Source: Desulfosarcina widdelii (GTDB lineage: Bacteria > Desulfobacterota > Desulfobacteria > Desulfobacterales > Desulfosarcinaceae). Taken from it: 64,000 nucleotides of DNA. The stretch covers positions 2,170,001 through 2,234,000 of the forward strand of contig NZ_AP021875.1 of NCBI RefSeq assembly GCF_009688965.1. The letters run 5' to 3'. The position numbers and the translations under genes are program-made. The notes under the pieces were generated by a model. That model saw only the letters and a list, made by a program, of their open reading frames with translations. It was not told the origin of the DNA and ran no database searches. Shown in pieces: positions 54,333-62,960 of the stretch (positions are counted from its first letter, which is position 1; every line of letters starts with the position of its first letter).

Positions 54333-54679
54333 TGCATCGCAAAAAGCTTACCGTAAAGGATCTGCCCAAGGATGTGCTGGTGGAGGTGGTCAGAGAACTG
54401 GATATGGACGTACCTGAAGAGAAGATCGCGGCGGCCATCATCGAGACGCGACTGAACCGGGGAATGCGGATGGCCATGAAGCATGACGAACTCATGGCAG
54501 AGGCCAAGACGATCCGGACGAAAAAAAAGCGACGTTCGTTGGAGATCGAGGCCCGGCGGAATGGAATCAACGCGATGACATTTTACAATTCTGCGAAAAA
54601 ACTGGCGGGGCAGTACGGCCTGCTGGAGAAGTATTTCAGTGATGAAAAAGAGGTGGCCGGGGCGGCGACCCCGGCCTGA
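54332..54679 (+). CDS. Small phage protein, unknown function
   Basis: The 115-aa protein is highly charged and helical (KDLPKDVLVEVVRELDMDVP, then KTIRTKKKRRSLEIEARRNG). It overlaps the amidase stop by one base (TGATG). No family recognised; a DNA-binding or lysis-control role is possible. Confidence 0.55.
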   Translation: MHRKKLTVKDLPKDVLVEVVRELDMDVPEEKIAAAIIETRLNRGMRMAMKHDELMAEAKTIRTKKKRRSLEIEARRNGINAMTFYNSAKKLAGQYGLLEKYFSDEKEVAGAATPA

Positions 54680-54712
54680 GTAGAACACGAACTGACAAAA
54701 GGAGGCTATCAC

Positions 54713-54850
54713 ATGAAGCATGAAATGGCAATGACCACGAACATGAAACGCCTTTTCCGGTATCAGCGTCCAGCTGTCCGCATCGATGGTGGACATAGCC
54801 TCCTTGATTCGTTCTTTGAGTTGTTTCCGGCTGGACGATTGCCAATATAG
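54713..54850 (+). pseudogene. Broken phage gene, 5' end only (left inversion junction)
   Basis: A perfect AAAGGAGG at 54698-54705 leads to ATG 54713 and MKHEMAMTTNMKRLF. From about 54750 the plus strand is instead the antisense of the metal-binding-like gene, so the natural continuation is lost. It marks a rearrangement junction. Confidence 0.55.
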
Positions 54851-55051
54851 AACGCAACGGCACTGTTTGAGGCTCCATGCCGGATGCTTCTTTTCCATGC
54901 GGATGATATGGTTGGCCAGGTTGAACTCGGAATGAATCAGCCAAAGTGTCCTTGAAAGATCGAAATATTCACCGACTGCCGGCGCTTTTGGTGGACACTT
55001 TTCGGCTTTTCCGTAGTTCGGGCAACCCTTGGGGTGATCCGGATATGGCAT
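54755..55051 (-). pseudogene. Metal-binding (DUF2284-like) protein, truncated at 3' end
   Basis: About 99 codons encode CPNYGKAEKCPPKAP, LIHSEFNLANHIIRMEKKHP and CRCVLYWQSSSRKQLKERIK. This is a cysteine-rich layout of small predicted metal-binding proteins carried by phages. Related proteins continue PEAMGVN after the LIPE seen here. Instead the frame runs into the opposed phage gene, so the 3' end is missing. Confidence 0.6.
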
Positions 55052-55236
55052 CCGGCACCACACCGGGTCGCGATCTCGAAACCGTTGGCCCGCAGTTCGG
55101 CGATTACCGTGTTGACCGCGCACACGTCGGCGGAATGCATGATCTTCCGTGTCCCGTGCCAGCCGCCGTCGCAAAGCAAACTGTGAACCCGCCGAAGCCG
55201 GTCGCTGTTCTCGATTTTTGCGCAATGAATGGCCAT
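54937..55236 (-). CDS. Small phage early protein with winged-helix-like pattern
   Basis: The 99-aa protein reads RLRRVHSLLCDGGWHGTRKI then VCAVNTVIAELRANGFEI, resembling short winged-helix proteins of Mu-like early regions. ATG 55236 follows GGGAGAG. A GTG 6 nt earlier overlaps the gemA stop. Its 3' part overlaps the metal-binding-like frame. Confidence 0.6.
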   Translation of the reverse strand: MAIHCAKIENSDRLRRVHSLLCDGGWHGTRKIMHSADVCAVNTVIAELRANGFEIATRCGAGCHIRITPRVARTTEKPKSVHQKRRQSVNISIFQGHFG

Positions 55237-55238
55237 GG

Positions 55239-55685
55239 TCACATCTCTCCCGATAGGTCCCAGCCTTCGCGCTGCGCCTGTTTCCGCAGCGCCGTGATGA
55301 TCTTATATAATTTGTGATCCGGCACCCATTCGATGCGGTCGGTTTTGCAGATCCGAAGTGCCAGTTTGTGGGCATATTTCCATGGTTTTCCGCCAATGGT
55401 GAGCAGTGCCTCAATTTTCTGCAGCTGAAGATGACGGTCGACCTTTCCAGGCCGGCCCGGATAGCTGCCGGGTGCGCCGGATCGCCGCCGCCGCGCCGCC
55501 TTGAAACCGGAACGGTGCAGGTGCTCCAGCACACGCGCCCGCCCCAGGGCGGTCAGCTTCGCCGGAGAGGACACACCGGCCACCTGGAAAAGCATGGCCC
55601 GGTAGGTGTCATCATCCAGGCCCAATTGCTTTTTCGCGATATGGATCTTGGCTAAATCCCGCTGCCGTTGGGTTTTATTTCTCAT
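55239..55685 (-). CDS. gemA: GemA/gp16-like Mu early regulatory protein
   Basis: The 148-aa protein has the gp16 family start LAKIHIAKKQLGLDDDTYRA, then SPAKLTALGRARVLEHLHRS and a C-terminal RIEWVPDHKLYKIITALRKQ. In Mu, GemA modulates host gene expression and replication. Here it lies on the strand opposite to the transposase, unlike Mu. Confidence 0.85.
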   Translation of the reverse strand: MRNKTQRQRDLAKIHIAKKQLGLDDDTYRAMLFQVAGVSSPAKLTALGRARVLEHLHRSGFKAARRRRSGAPGSYPGRPGKVDRHLQLQKIEALLTIGGKPWKYAHKLALRICKTDRIEWVPDHKLYKIITALRKQAQREGWDLSGEM

Positions 55686-55767
55686 CCGCCATCAGTATCC
55701 AGAAAATTGGCTGCTCATCAGGCAATCCGCGCCACCGGACCACGACGCCCGCGGAGGGGCGTTTCGC

Positions 55768-56283
55768 TTATCCCAACTTGTCGGCGATTTTCTTCTCGTC
55801 GATCTCGTACCAAAACTGATCCTTCTCCACCCGGCGGCATCCGATCAGATCCAATCGTTCATCAGTCCATGTATGCAATTCCTCACGATTGACAGTCTCC
55901 TTGACGCGCAGAGCCATAGCGAAGCCCATCTCCTTGATGCGTCCCAACACCATTTTCCAGGTGGTTTTTGTTTTTGGCTTCAGCTCCTTTGACCGTCGAT
56001 AACCGAGACTGCCAAAGTCCAATTCACGAGAGCGTTTGGTTTTGAACAATTCTGCCTTGTTGTGCTCGGCGAAAGCCAGTAGCCCGCCCTCGATAGAAGC
56101 CAGACGAGCCTGCAGCGGCGCCGCCTCGACCTCTGTCTCGGCTTTGATGCGGTCGATACGGTCATTCATATAGTTCTCCAGATCGGCGATCCCCCGTTTG
56201 GTCACGGCAATTTCGGCCATAGCCGCATTGGCCGCCGACAGGTCTTTTATTGGATATAAATTGTTCGGTTTTACTCTTCCCAT
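55768..56283 (-). CDS. gam: Mu Gam-like host-nuclease inhibitor
   Basis: The 171-aa protein has a coiled-coil N-terminal half (ANAAMAEIAVTKRGIADLENY) and a C-terminal ELDFGSLGYRRSKELKPKTK followed by TWKMVLGRI. This is the PF07352-type Mu Gam pattern. It binds DNA ends like Ku and protects phage DNA from exonucleases. It lies upstream of gemA in the same orientation, both inverted relative to the transposase. Confidence 0.88.
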   Translation of the reverse strand: MGRVKPNNLYPIKDLSAANAAMAEIAVTKRGIADLENYMNDRIDRIKAETEVEAAPLQARLASIEGGLLAFAEHNKAELFKTKRSRELDFGSLGYRRSKELKPKTKTTWKMVLGRIKEMGFAMALRVKETVNREELHTWTDERLDLIGCRRVEKDQFWYEIDEKKIADKLG

Positions 56284-56293
56284 GGATACCTCC

Positions 56294-56450
56294 TTACAAT
56301 TTCATCTTGATTAAAAACGCAATTAACGCCGACTCAAGGCACTTTAAAACCGCCAGCATCCGTCGGGCCGTATCCACCGTGATGCCGCCGGGCGAGTCGT
56401 ACTGCAGTTGAGCCAGTCGCTCCACAAACTCCCCGATGTACGGCACGGCG
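56294..56450 (-). pseudogene. Small phage gene, 3' part only (right inversion junction)
   Basis: On the minus strand YIGEFVERLAQLQYDSPGGI then TVDTARRMLAVLKCLESALI reads as an ordinary phage protein C-terminus ending at 56294. Its upstream part is antisense to the methylase fragment, so the true start is lost near 56450. It could be the other half of the gene broken at 54750. Confidence 0.5.
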
Positions 56451-56462
56451 CCGATGCACGCC

Positions 56463-56831
56463 CCGCGGATCAACTTGTTGCGGCTGGAAGAGGAATTGTC
56501 CGCAGTGCATCTGCGTTTGGTGAAGGTCAACATCGAACATCTGCCCTGGGAGGATTTTATCCGGCGCTACGACAAACCCGGGACGCTATTTTATTGCGAT
56601 CCACCTTATTATAAGAAGCCGTTTTACGCACACAATTTGAAACTGGAGGATTTTCAGCTCATGGCAGAGGTGTTGGCCGGGATCAAAAGTAAGTTCATTC
56701 TGAGTATCAACGACCACCCGGACATCCGGGACGTGTTCAAGGAATTTAAAATCAGGCCTGTCAGTCTGAAGTACACGGTGTCGAAAGGGAGGCAAATGAA
56801 GGGAAAGGAATTGGTGGTTATGAATTGTTGA
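56463..56831 (+). pseudogene. D12-class DNA adenine methylase, C-terminal fragment
   Basis: PRINLLRLEEELSAVHLRL, the catalytic motif FYCDPPYYKK, FILSINDHPDIRDVF and KGKELVVMN match the C-terminal half of Dam-type D12 methylases. The N-terminal FxGxG/SAM-binding part is absent. Upstream DNA belongs to an opposed gene, so this copy is a non-functional remnant cut at a rearrangement junction. Confidence 0.85.
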
Positions 56832-57047
56832 TGGACGGTGGCAGGATAGCCTTTTGGCGTTGTTCTAAATTAAGGGGAAGTATACCTCATCCATAGTAAG
56901 GCTCCAGCATTGGGTTCTTAACCGGTTTCCTTTGAGATAACCGCTTGAGATGTGATCGTGTACCAGCATCCTCAATGAAATGGTCTTCGGCTCGAAAGAA
57001 GAACCGCCTCGCTTTGTACACTGGAAAAAGGAACAAAGATTTCAGGG

Positions 57048-57164
57048 TCAATTGCGGTTGCCTCGGATCAACAGGCTATGCACATCGCTGGGAGGTCGTA
57101 TGAGACACTGTTCGTATCCGTGGTAATGCTGCTTTTTCTCTTTCTTAGGGATCGTAGTCACCAT
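57048..57164 (-). pseudogene. Radical SAM protein remnant (N-terminal fragment)
   Basis: From an ATG at 57164 the minus strand encodes 38 residues including KKQHYHGYEQCLIRPPSDVH before a stop. The GYE...RPPSxxxSLLI pattern is the N-terminus of a radical SAM group that normally continues into CxxNxCxFC. Weak, frame-shifted traces (FFQCTKR) follow. The whole 56832-57267 gap otherwise shows no intact gene and lies between the prophage remnant and the moaA operon. Confidence 0.5.
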
Positions 57165-57267
57165 CTCGATTGGGAGAGCGGTTGATCCCTTTGTAGTACT
57201 ATCGGCTGTTGAAAGGTTAAGAATTGCGGCTGACTGCCACAGATACAGATTAAAGATGTCAGTCCGG

Positions 57268-58260
57268 TTATCCGCCGATGGCGGACATGCGGTCGCTGAC
57301 CTTATCTGTCAAGGTGTTGCTCAGATGATGCCGTTCCTGCTTGCGGCGGGCAGCCTGGATAAATATCTCCTCCAGATCCCGGTCTGTGCATCCTTTGCGA
57401 AGGGGGCCGATGAGATCGATTTCCTCGTCAGAAAGAAGACAGGTCCGCAACCGTCCCCTGGCGGTCAGCCGCAATCGGTTACATTGGCTGCAGAAATTGT
57501 GGCTGATGGCTCCTATGATCCCGATCTCTCCCTGTGCACCAGCCAGACGGTATCGTTCAGCCGGTCCGTCTAACGGCTTTCGTGATACGGGTGTGAGCGT
57601 GCCGAGCCTGTAGATCCGCTCCAGAATTTCGTCCCGAAAAATCCGGCGGCTGTAATCGGGCCCCACATTGCCGACCGGCATATATTCGATAAAACGCACA
57701 TGAAACGGATAGTCGAAGGTGAGACGCGCCAGATCGACTACCTCGCTATCGTTGATACCGCCCAGAACCACCGCATTGATCTTGATTGGGTCGAAACCGG
57801 CCCGATGGGCTGCCATGATGCCGGCCCAGACCTTCCGGAATCTGTCGCGTCGGGTGATCCGCATGAATGTTGCAGGGTTAAGCGTATCCAGGCTCACGTT
57901 GATACGCTGGATGCCGGCCTTTCGGATCTCGTGCACCTGCTCTGCCAACCTGACCCCGTTGGTGGTCAGGGAAACGTCACGCAACCCTTCCATTACCGCC
58001 AGTTTTTCGAGGAAACCAGTAATTCCTTTTCTCACCAGCGGCTCACCCCCGGTGACGCGCACCTTGTTGATGCCAAGCCCGATCCCCACACGCATGACCC
58101 GCAGAATCTCTTCGTAGCGCAGGATATCCTCGTGCTTCAACCGCGGCACCGGAGTTCCTGGAACGCAATAGATGCACCTCAAGTTGCAGCGGTCAGTGAC
58201 TGACACCCGCAGGTAACTTAGCTGCCGCTGGTAGCGGTCCGTCAATACCTGCCGGCTCAT
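57268..58260 (-). CDS. moaA: GTP 3',8-cyclase MoaA (molybdopterin synthesis)
   Basis: The 330-aa protein has the radical SAM motif CNLRCIYC (C25, C29, C32), the second cluster site CSQCNRLRLTARGRLRTC, and the C-terminal GG essential in MoaA. It makes the cyclic precursor of molybdopterin. Start ATG 58260 overlaps the stop of the upstream gene as ATGA, so it is the last gene of the formate dehydrogenase operon and may supply cofactor for it. Confidence 0.95.
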   Translation of the reverse strand: MSRQVLTDRYQRQLSYLRVSVTDRCNLRCIYCVPGTPVPRLKHEDILRYEEILRVMRVGIGLGINKVRVTGGEPLVRKGITGFLEKLAVMEGLRDVSLTTNGVRLAEQVHEIRKAGIQRINVSLDTLNPATFMRITRRDRFRKVWAGIMAAHRAGFDPIKINAVVLGGINDSEVVDLARLTFDYPFHVRFIEYMPVGNVGPDYSRRIFRDEILERIYRLGTLTPVSRKPLDGPAERYRLAGAQGEIGIIGAISHNFCSQCNRLRLTARGRLRTCLLSDEEIDLIGPLRKGCTDRDLEEIFIQAARRKQERHHLSNTLTDKVSDRMSAIGG

Positions 58261-59585
58261 GTGCAAGCCTCTTTTTTCGAAGGATAAGCCCATGCATCTG
58301 GTATGGCCACTTCTTCGGGAGCCGTCTTCTGCCATCGAAAGCGAATCTTTGCACCTCCGTAAGGGCACTGGTCCACGCAACGCAGGCACATGATGCACTC
58401 GGCCATTGGGATTTTCGGCGACACCCCTTGCCTCAGGGCCTCCCTGTCGATAATTCCGGTGGGGCAGATATCGGCGCATCGCATACAGGAGAATTTTTTG
58501 CACTGCCGAGCGCCGATCACGATCTTGATCAGGCCGATACGCGCCGCCAGGGCCAGTACGGCGCCCACCGGACACAGGTATCGGCACCAGCTCCGGCGCT
58601 CGCCCACTTCGAGGGCGGCAACGAGCGGGAAGAAGGCCATTTGGGCGCCGTTGAGAACACCGTTGGGACCATAGGAACGGCACAGGCTACCAATGGGGCA
58701 GATCGTGCAAAAAGGCTGAAATCCCAAACCCGCACTGGTACCCACCGCCCCTGCCAATACCCCATATTTGATCATGCGGCTTTTAAGAAAACGGGGCAGC
58801 CCGAACTTCGGCGTCACCTTGCCGACCAGGTCGAGAAAAAATCCGAAAGGACAAATCCAACCGCAAAATACGCGCCCCAGTAAAAGGGTCAGCACCATGA
58901 GAACAGCTGCCGATCCGAGACCAATCAGCCACAGCGTCCGGGAAGCAGCCAGGTTCTGCAAAAAACCGGCCGGACACTGCAGGCTGACCGAACCGGCCCG
59001 GAAATAGCAGAAGGTACCGATAAAAACCATCACTAGCAAGAAAAAGGATAGCGCTTGAACGGGCCAGCGCAGGAGCTTGATCCAGCCCAAGGCCTTTCCC
59101 CGGGTCAATTTCAGCGCCTTTTCCGGGCACTGTTTTACGCATACCGGGTCGCCGTTGCATAGATCGCACTTTTCGATCCTGCCGGTCACCGGGTCCTTTA
59201 ACGGCGCCGCTTCCGGACAGGCAAGGGCACACAAACCGCAGTCCGTGCAAAGGCGCCGGTCGATGCGCACGATTCCGTCCTCGCCTTTTTGGATGGCGCG
59301 GGTGGGGCAGACCTCCAGGCACAGAGGGTCTTGGCAGTGCTGGCAATAAATTACAAAATTCTTTCCGTCCTTCTCTGACGTCAGGACACGGATGGCTGCA
59401 GCCGCCGGTGTGGCGTCCAAGGGATGTCGGTTGGCACAGGCGGTTTCACATTCGCCGCAGCCCGTGCATCGCGCCGGGTCGAACAAAATCACCGGAGGCC
59501 GGCGGGGCGGCTTTGTCTTCCGGGAATGTGGCCGCAAGTCGGCTATTGTCATCGTTGTTTCGGATCTGTTTTGTCTATCCAGCAT
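58257..59585 (-). CDS. DmsB-like ferredoxin fused to NapH/CcoG-like membrane iron-sulfur protein
   Basis: The ~442-aa protein begins with a four-cluster-type ferredoxin domain (CTGCGECETACANRHP, CQHCQDPLCLEVCP, CTDCGLCALACP, CDLCNGDPVCVKQCP). Four or so membrane helices follow, carrying the NapH signature VFCGWICPFGFFLDL and CTICPIGSLCRSYGP. The end has two more clusters (CMRCADICPTG, CIMCLRCVDQCPYG). It could pass electrons from the cytoplasmic Hdr/Fdh module to menaquinone or the reverse. Start is uncertain: ATG 59585 or ATG 59552; both have weak ribosome binding sites. Confidence 0.85.
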   Translation of the reverse strand: MLDRQNRSETTMTIADLRPHSRKTKPPRRPPVILFDPARCTGCGECETACANRHPLDATPAAAAIRVLTSEKDGKNFVIYCQHCQDPLCLEVCPTRAIQKGEDGIVRIDRRLCTDCGLCALACPEAAPLKDPVTGRIEKCDLCNGDPVCVKQCPEKALKLTRGKALGWIKLLRWPVQALSFFLLVMVFIGTFCYFRAGSVSLQCPAGFLQNLAASRTLWLIGLGSAAVLMVLTLLLGRVFCGWICPFGFFLDLVGKVTPKFGLPRFLKSRMIKYGVLAGAVGTSAGLGFQPFCTICPIGSLCRSYGPNGVLNGAQMAFFPLVAALEVGERRSWCRYLCPVGAVLALAARIGLIKIVIGARQCKKFSCMRCADICPTGIIDREALRQGVSPKIPMAECIMCLRCVDQCPYGGAKIRFRWQKTAPEEVAIPDAWAYPSKKEACT

Positions 59586-59629
59586 AAGGATCCCGCTGTT
59601 TTGAGTTGCACATGGCCTGGTACCAGGAT

Positions 59630-60085
59630 TCAGGCGTTTCTTTGTGCGTACTGGCGCTGCCGGCACAAATGACAGGTGTCCATGTAATCCCTGGTGTGAT
59701 GCCCCAGACGCTCGCGTACGAAAGCTACCACCGGCCCGGAAACAAAAGGTGCGCCACAAATCGTGCAGTTTCGGGTCTGCTGCTGTATCCCCATTTCTAT
59801 GGCTAGGCAGCGCAGCCCCCGGATCAGATCCCTGCAACTGACCCCTTCAGGACAAACCTCGGTGCCGGCATTGCAGCCGGTGCAGCACCAGATCACCGGT
59901 TCCTGATACAGGTCGTCCTGTGTCACTGCTCGGCGAATGATCCCGCGGGGAGACATCTCCCATCCGAAATTGGGGTACATCTCGCCCATGGGGCAGACCG
60001 CCACACACTTGCCGCATTCTATGCATCCACGGGCACCCGAGGCCGTCAGGATGGCTTCCATCTTCTCCTTTATCGATCCGGACAT
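59630..60085 (-). CDS. HdrC-like 4Fe-4S protein
   Basis: The 151-aa protein has the two HdrC-type cluster motifs, CIECGKCVAVCPMGEMYP and WCCTGCNAGTEVCPEGVSC. An unusual C-terminal pair CTICGAPF and CHLCRQRQ could bind a metal. No HdrB gene is adjacent, so it does not form a classical heterodisulfide reductase; it probably wires the formate dehydrogenase to the membrane protein encoded next. It overlaps the fdhA stop by 16 nt. Confidence 0.83.
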   Translation of the reverse strand: MSGSIKEKMEAILTASGARGCIECGKCVAVCPMGEMYPNFGWEMSPRGIIRRAVTQDDLYQEPVIWCCTGCNAGTEVCPEGVSCRDLIRGLRCLAIEMGIQQQTRNCTICGAPFVSGPVVAFVRERLGHHTRDYMDTCHLCRQRQYAQRNA

Positions 60086-62118
60086 GCGCCCTCTCTGGCA
60101 ATTTCAACTGCACAGGCCTTGAACTCCGGCACGTTGGAAACCGGATCCAGCGCATTGTTGGTCAACGCATCGGCCGGCGCTTCGTGGAAATGAAAAGCCG
60201 CGAATATGGTCCCCTCGGCAACCTTCGGAACCACCCGGGCCGTAGTCGATATAGCCCCGCGCCGCGTTTCAACCCGGATGCGATCCCCGTCACAAATACC
60301 CCGGCGCTCCGCGTCCTTTGGATTTACCTCCACAAAGGGCTTATCCACCTCGCGGTGAAGCGACGGCGAACGTCGAGTCATGGTACCGGTATGGTAATGA
60401 CAGAACATTCTTCCGGTGATGAGCACCAGCGGATAGTGCTCATCCGGCGCCTCCTGCGGGGGGCGGTATTCGGGCACCACAAACAGCCCTCGGCCCCGCG
60501 AAAACCGCTTTTGGTGCAAAACCGCTGTTCCTGGATGGTCGAAATCCGTGCAGGGCCAATGAAGTCCCTTGTACTGCAGCCTCCTGTAAGAGATTCCGCC
60601 ATACGACGGCGTTAGAGATGCGATCTCGTCCATCACCGCAGCGCTATCGGCATAGTTAAAATCCAGGCCCATCGCCCGCCCCACCCGACAGAGAATCATT
60701 AAATCGTCCAAGGCTGAGCCTGGTGCTTGCACCGCTTTCCGGAGACGCTGCACCCTTCTCTCTGTGTTGGTAAAGGTCCCCTCTTTCTCGGCAAAACAGG
60801 CCGCTGGTAGTACCAGGTCGGCCAGACGGGTAGTGTCGGTGTGAAAGATATCCTGAACCACCAAAAAATCGAGGTTCTCCAGGAATTCGATGGTATGCCG
60901 TCTATCGGGATCGCTCATCACAGGATTCTCGCCCATGATATAAGCCGCCCGGATCGGGCTATCATCGGCGGCCATAGCCGCAGTCACGGTCATGCCGGCT
61001 TCTTTCGGAAGAGCAGCGCCCCAATGCGCCTCAAAACGCATTCGCACCCAATCATCCTCAACCTTCTGGTATCCGGGCAGAACATCCGGCAACCCTCCCA
61101 TATCGCAGGCTCCCTGGACATTGCACTGTCCTCGCAGAGGGCAAATGCCGGCATGGGGCCTGCCCACCTGACCGCACAGCAACGCCAGATCACACACCGC
61201 ATACACGTTGGCAGTGCCGCACGCATGTTGGGTGATTCCCATGCAGAAAATGATCATAGCCGACGGTGCCTGAGCATACGCCTCGGCTACATGGCGGATC
61301 AGTTCTGGAGCCACGCCGCAGATCTGTGCGGCCCGCTCTGGCGGCCAGTCGTCCAAGTATGCGGCCAGCTCGGAGAACCCTTCAGTTCGCTGCTCGATAA
61401 ACGCCCGGTTTTCCAATCCGCTGGATAGGATATGATGCATCATGCCGCTGAGCAGTGGAATGTCGGTTCCGGGCCGCAGCGGTAAATGGAGATCGGCGTT
61501 TTTTGCCATTTCCGTGGTCCGCGGATCTATGACGACCAGTTGGGCTCCTTTTTCCCTGGCCCTGTACAGCTCACCCATGGCAACGGGAAAGGTTTCGGCG
61601 GCATTGGATCCGACGGCCAAGATGAAGTTGGTCCCGGCAAAATCCGCGATGGGATTGGTCATGGCGCCGCTGCCCAGAGCGTGGCCCATGGCCGCCACTG
61701 TGGGGCCGTGGCAAAGGCGCGCACAATGATCCACGTTATTGGAGCCAAGGCCGATACGGATCAGCTTCTGAAACAGGTAATTCTCCTCGTTGGTACAGCG
61801 GGCCGAACAAAGACCACCCACCGCCCGGGGACCGTACCGATCGACCGTCTCTCTTAGCCGAGTAACCAGTAAGTCGATGGCCTCGTCCCAGGAAATTTCA
61901 TGGAAGCATCCGTCCTTTTTCAACAGGGGAGCGGTCAACCTCTCCGGGTGATGAATAAACTCCCTGGCCGTCCAGCCTTTGATACACAAAGCGCCCTTGG
62001 AAACGGGATGCCCCCGGTCCGGAGAGCAACCTACCACTTGGCCGTTGCGAACGGCCAAAATAAGACCGCAGCCGGTACCGCAATAAGGGCAAATCGTTTT
62101 TACGAAATCAGGTCCCAT
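60070..62118 (-). CDS. fdhA: Formate dehydrogenase alpha subunit (Mo/W-bis-MGD, Cys type)
   Basis: The 682-aa molybdopterin enzyme has an N-terminal 4Fe-4S site (C10, C13, C17, C45) with the electron-relay lysine in CIKG. The metal-ligand position is C136 in CARLCHGPTVAAMG, where the best-studied formate dehydrogenases carry selenocysteine. Next to it, CHGP gives the catalytic histidine. There is no Tat signal, so it is cytoplasmic. It overlaps its neighbours on both sides, consistent with one translational unit. A formate role is inferred from motif and context. Confidence 0.9.
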   Translation of the reverse strand: MGPDFVKTICPYCGTGCGLILAVRNGQVVGCSPDRGHPVSKGALCIKGWTAREFIHHPERLTAPLLKKDGCFHEISWDEAIDLLVTRLRETVDRYGPRAVGGLCSARCTNEENYLFQKLIRIGLGSNNVDHCARLCHGPTVAAMGHALGSGAMTNPIADFAGTNFILAVGSNAAETFPVAMGELYRAREKGAQLVVIDPRTTEMAKNADLHLPLRPGTDIPLLSGMMHHILSSGLENRAFIEQRTEGFSELAAYLDDWPPERAAQICGVAPELIRHVAEAYAQAPSAMIIFCMGITQHACGTANVYAVCDLALLCGQVGRPHAGICPLRGQCNVQGACDMGGLPDVLPGYQKVEDDWVRMRFEAHWGAALPKEAGMTVTAAMAADDSPIRAAYIMGENPVMSDPDRRHTIEFLENLDFLVVQDIFHTDTTRLADLVLPAACFAEKEGTFTNTERRVQRLRKAVQAPGSALDDLMILCRVGRAMGLDFNYADSAAVMDEIASLTPSYGGISYRRLQYKGLHWPCTDFDHPGTAVLHQKRFSRGRGLFVVPEYRPPQEAPDEHYPLVLITGRMFCHYHTGTMTRRSPSLHREVDKPFVEVNPKDAERRGICDGDRIRVETRRGAISTTARVVPKVAEGTIFAAFHFHEAPADALTNNALDPVSNVPEFKACAVEIAREGACPDR

Positions 62119-62960
62119 GGCTTTTCCTCAAGGGAATCGGTCCAGTCGGGAATGGAAATTCCGTGCGATGGCTCATCTATATAGTTGGAAAGTAGCGGCG
62201 ATAACCGTTCCCGCTCTGTCCCCGCCTCGTAGTTATAACTTCGGCGCAACGCGTTTCGCATGGGAAGCTGCAGCAACATCAGAGGGATACCCACCGGGCA
62301 GGCATCCTCGCAGGCCCCACAAGCCACGCAGGCATCGGCGACGTGCATGGACCGCATCAGATGGAAGGTGAGCATATCCGGCGCGATTTCGCCCCGCTTT
62401 ACCCACACGTCCTGCTCGAGTTTACAGGTATCGCAGATGCAAACCGGGCAGGCATTCCGGCAGCCGTAACACTTGATGCACCGAGAAAACGCCTCCCGCC
62501 ATCTTTCCAAACGGACCGGGCGGTCCGCCCCCAGGTATTGGCGAACCGTTTCGCTCTGTGACAAATCTACGCCCACCGCCTTTTCGCCCGCATCCACTCG
62601 AGACGGCCAGGGACGCTGGCAGAGGCATTGTTTCGCCTGGGCTTCCGAGCAGGCTACGCCGATCAGGTGCAGACGCCCGGGATCGATTCGGTTGCGCTTG
62701 CCCAGTTCGATCAGGGCGCGTTCGTCACATCCTCGGCACACTACCGCCAACCGGTAGTCATCCGATTCCCGGGCCATTACAGTCACCGCAATTTTGGCCA
62801 GGACCCATTTGGGCTCCAGCACCAGTATACCAACCGCGTCGGGGGTATCGAAGACCCGCGGTATTACGCCGGCATCATCGGCGGCCAAGCCCAGAACCCC
62901 TTTTACCGTGTTCCGTTCCAGTAGGTTTCTGGCAATCTTGCGGACCGTATCAAGCGTCAT
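62100..62960 (-). CDS. Formate dehydrogenase beta-like subunit (FrhB-type iron-sulfur flavoprotein)
   Basis: The 286-aa protein has an FrhB/FdhB-like region (AVVCRGCDERALIELGKRN, LIGVACSEAQAKQC) and two ferredoxin-type sites (CIKCYGCRNACPVCICDTCK, CVACGACEDACPVG). It should connect FdhA to HdrA/MvhD. ATG 62960 is chosen because GGAGG lies 8 nt upstream; a TTG at 62975 precedes that site. It overlaps mvhD by 11 nt. Confidence 0.85.
   Translation of the reverse strand: MTLDTVRKIARNLLERNTVKGVLGLAADDAGVIPRVFDTPDAVGILVLEPKWVLAKIAVTVMARESDDYRLAVVCRGCDERALIELGKRNRIDPGRLHLIGVACSEAQAKQCLCQRPWPSRVDAGEKAVGVDLSQSETVRQYLGADRPVRLERWREAFSRCIKCYGCRNACPVCICDTCKLEQDVWVKRGEIAPDMLTFHLMRSMHVADACVACGACEDACPVGIPLMLLQLPMRNALRRSYNYEAGTERERLSPLLSNYIDEPSHGISIPDWTDSLEEKPWDLIS

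Noticed and set aside
54056..55534. 492-codon minus-strand frame
   Set aside because: It is antisense to the amidase and another gene on the left and to gemA on the right. Only the middle ~99 codons read as protein (metal-binding-like) and are reported separately.
58261..58683. N-terminal extension of moaA
   Set aside because: The upstream frame is a shadow of the ferredoxin-NapH gene; the ATGA overlap at 58260 and the normal MoaA N-terminus fix the start.
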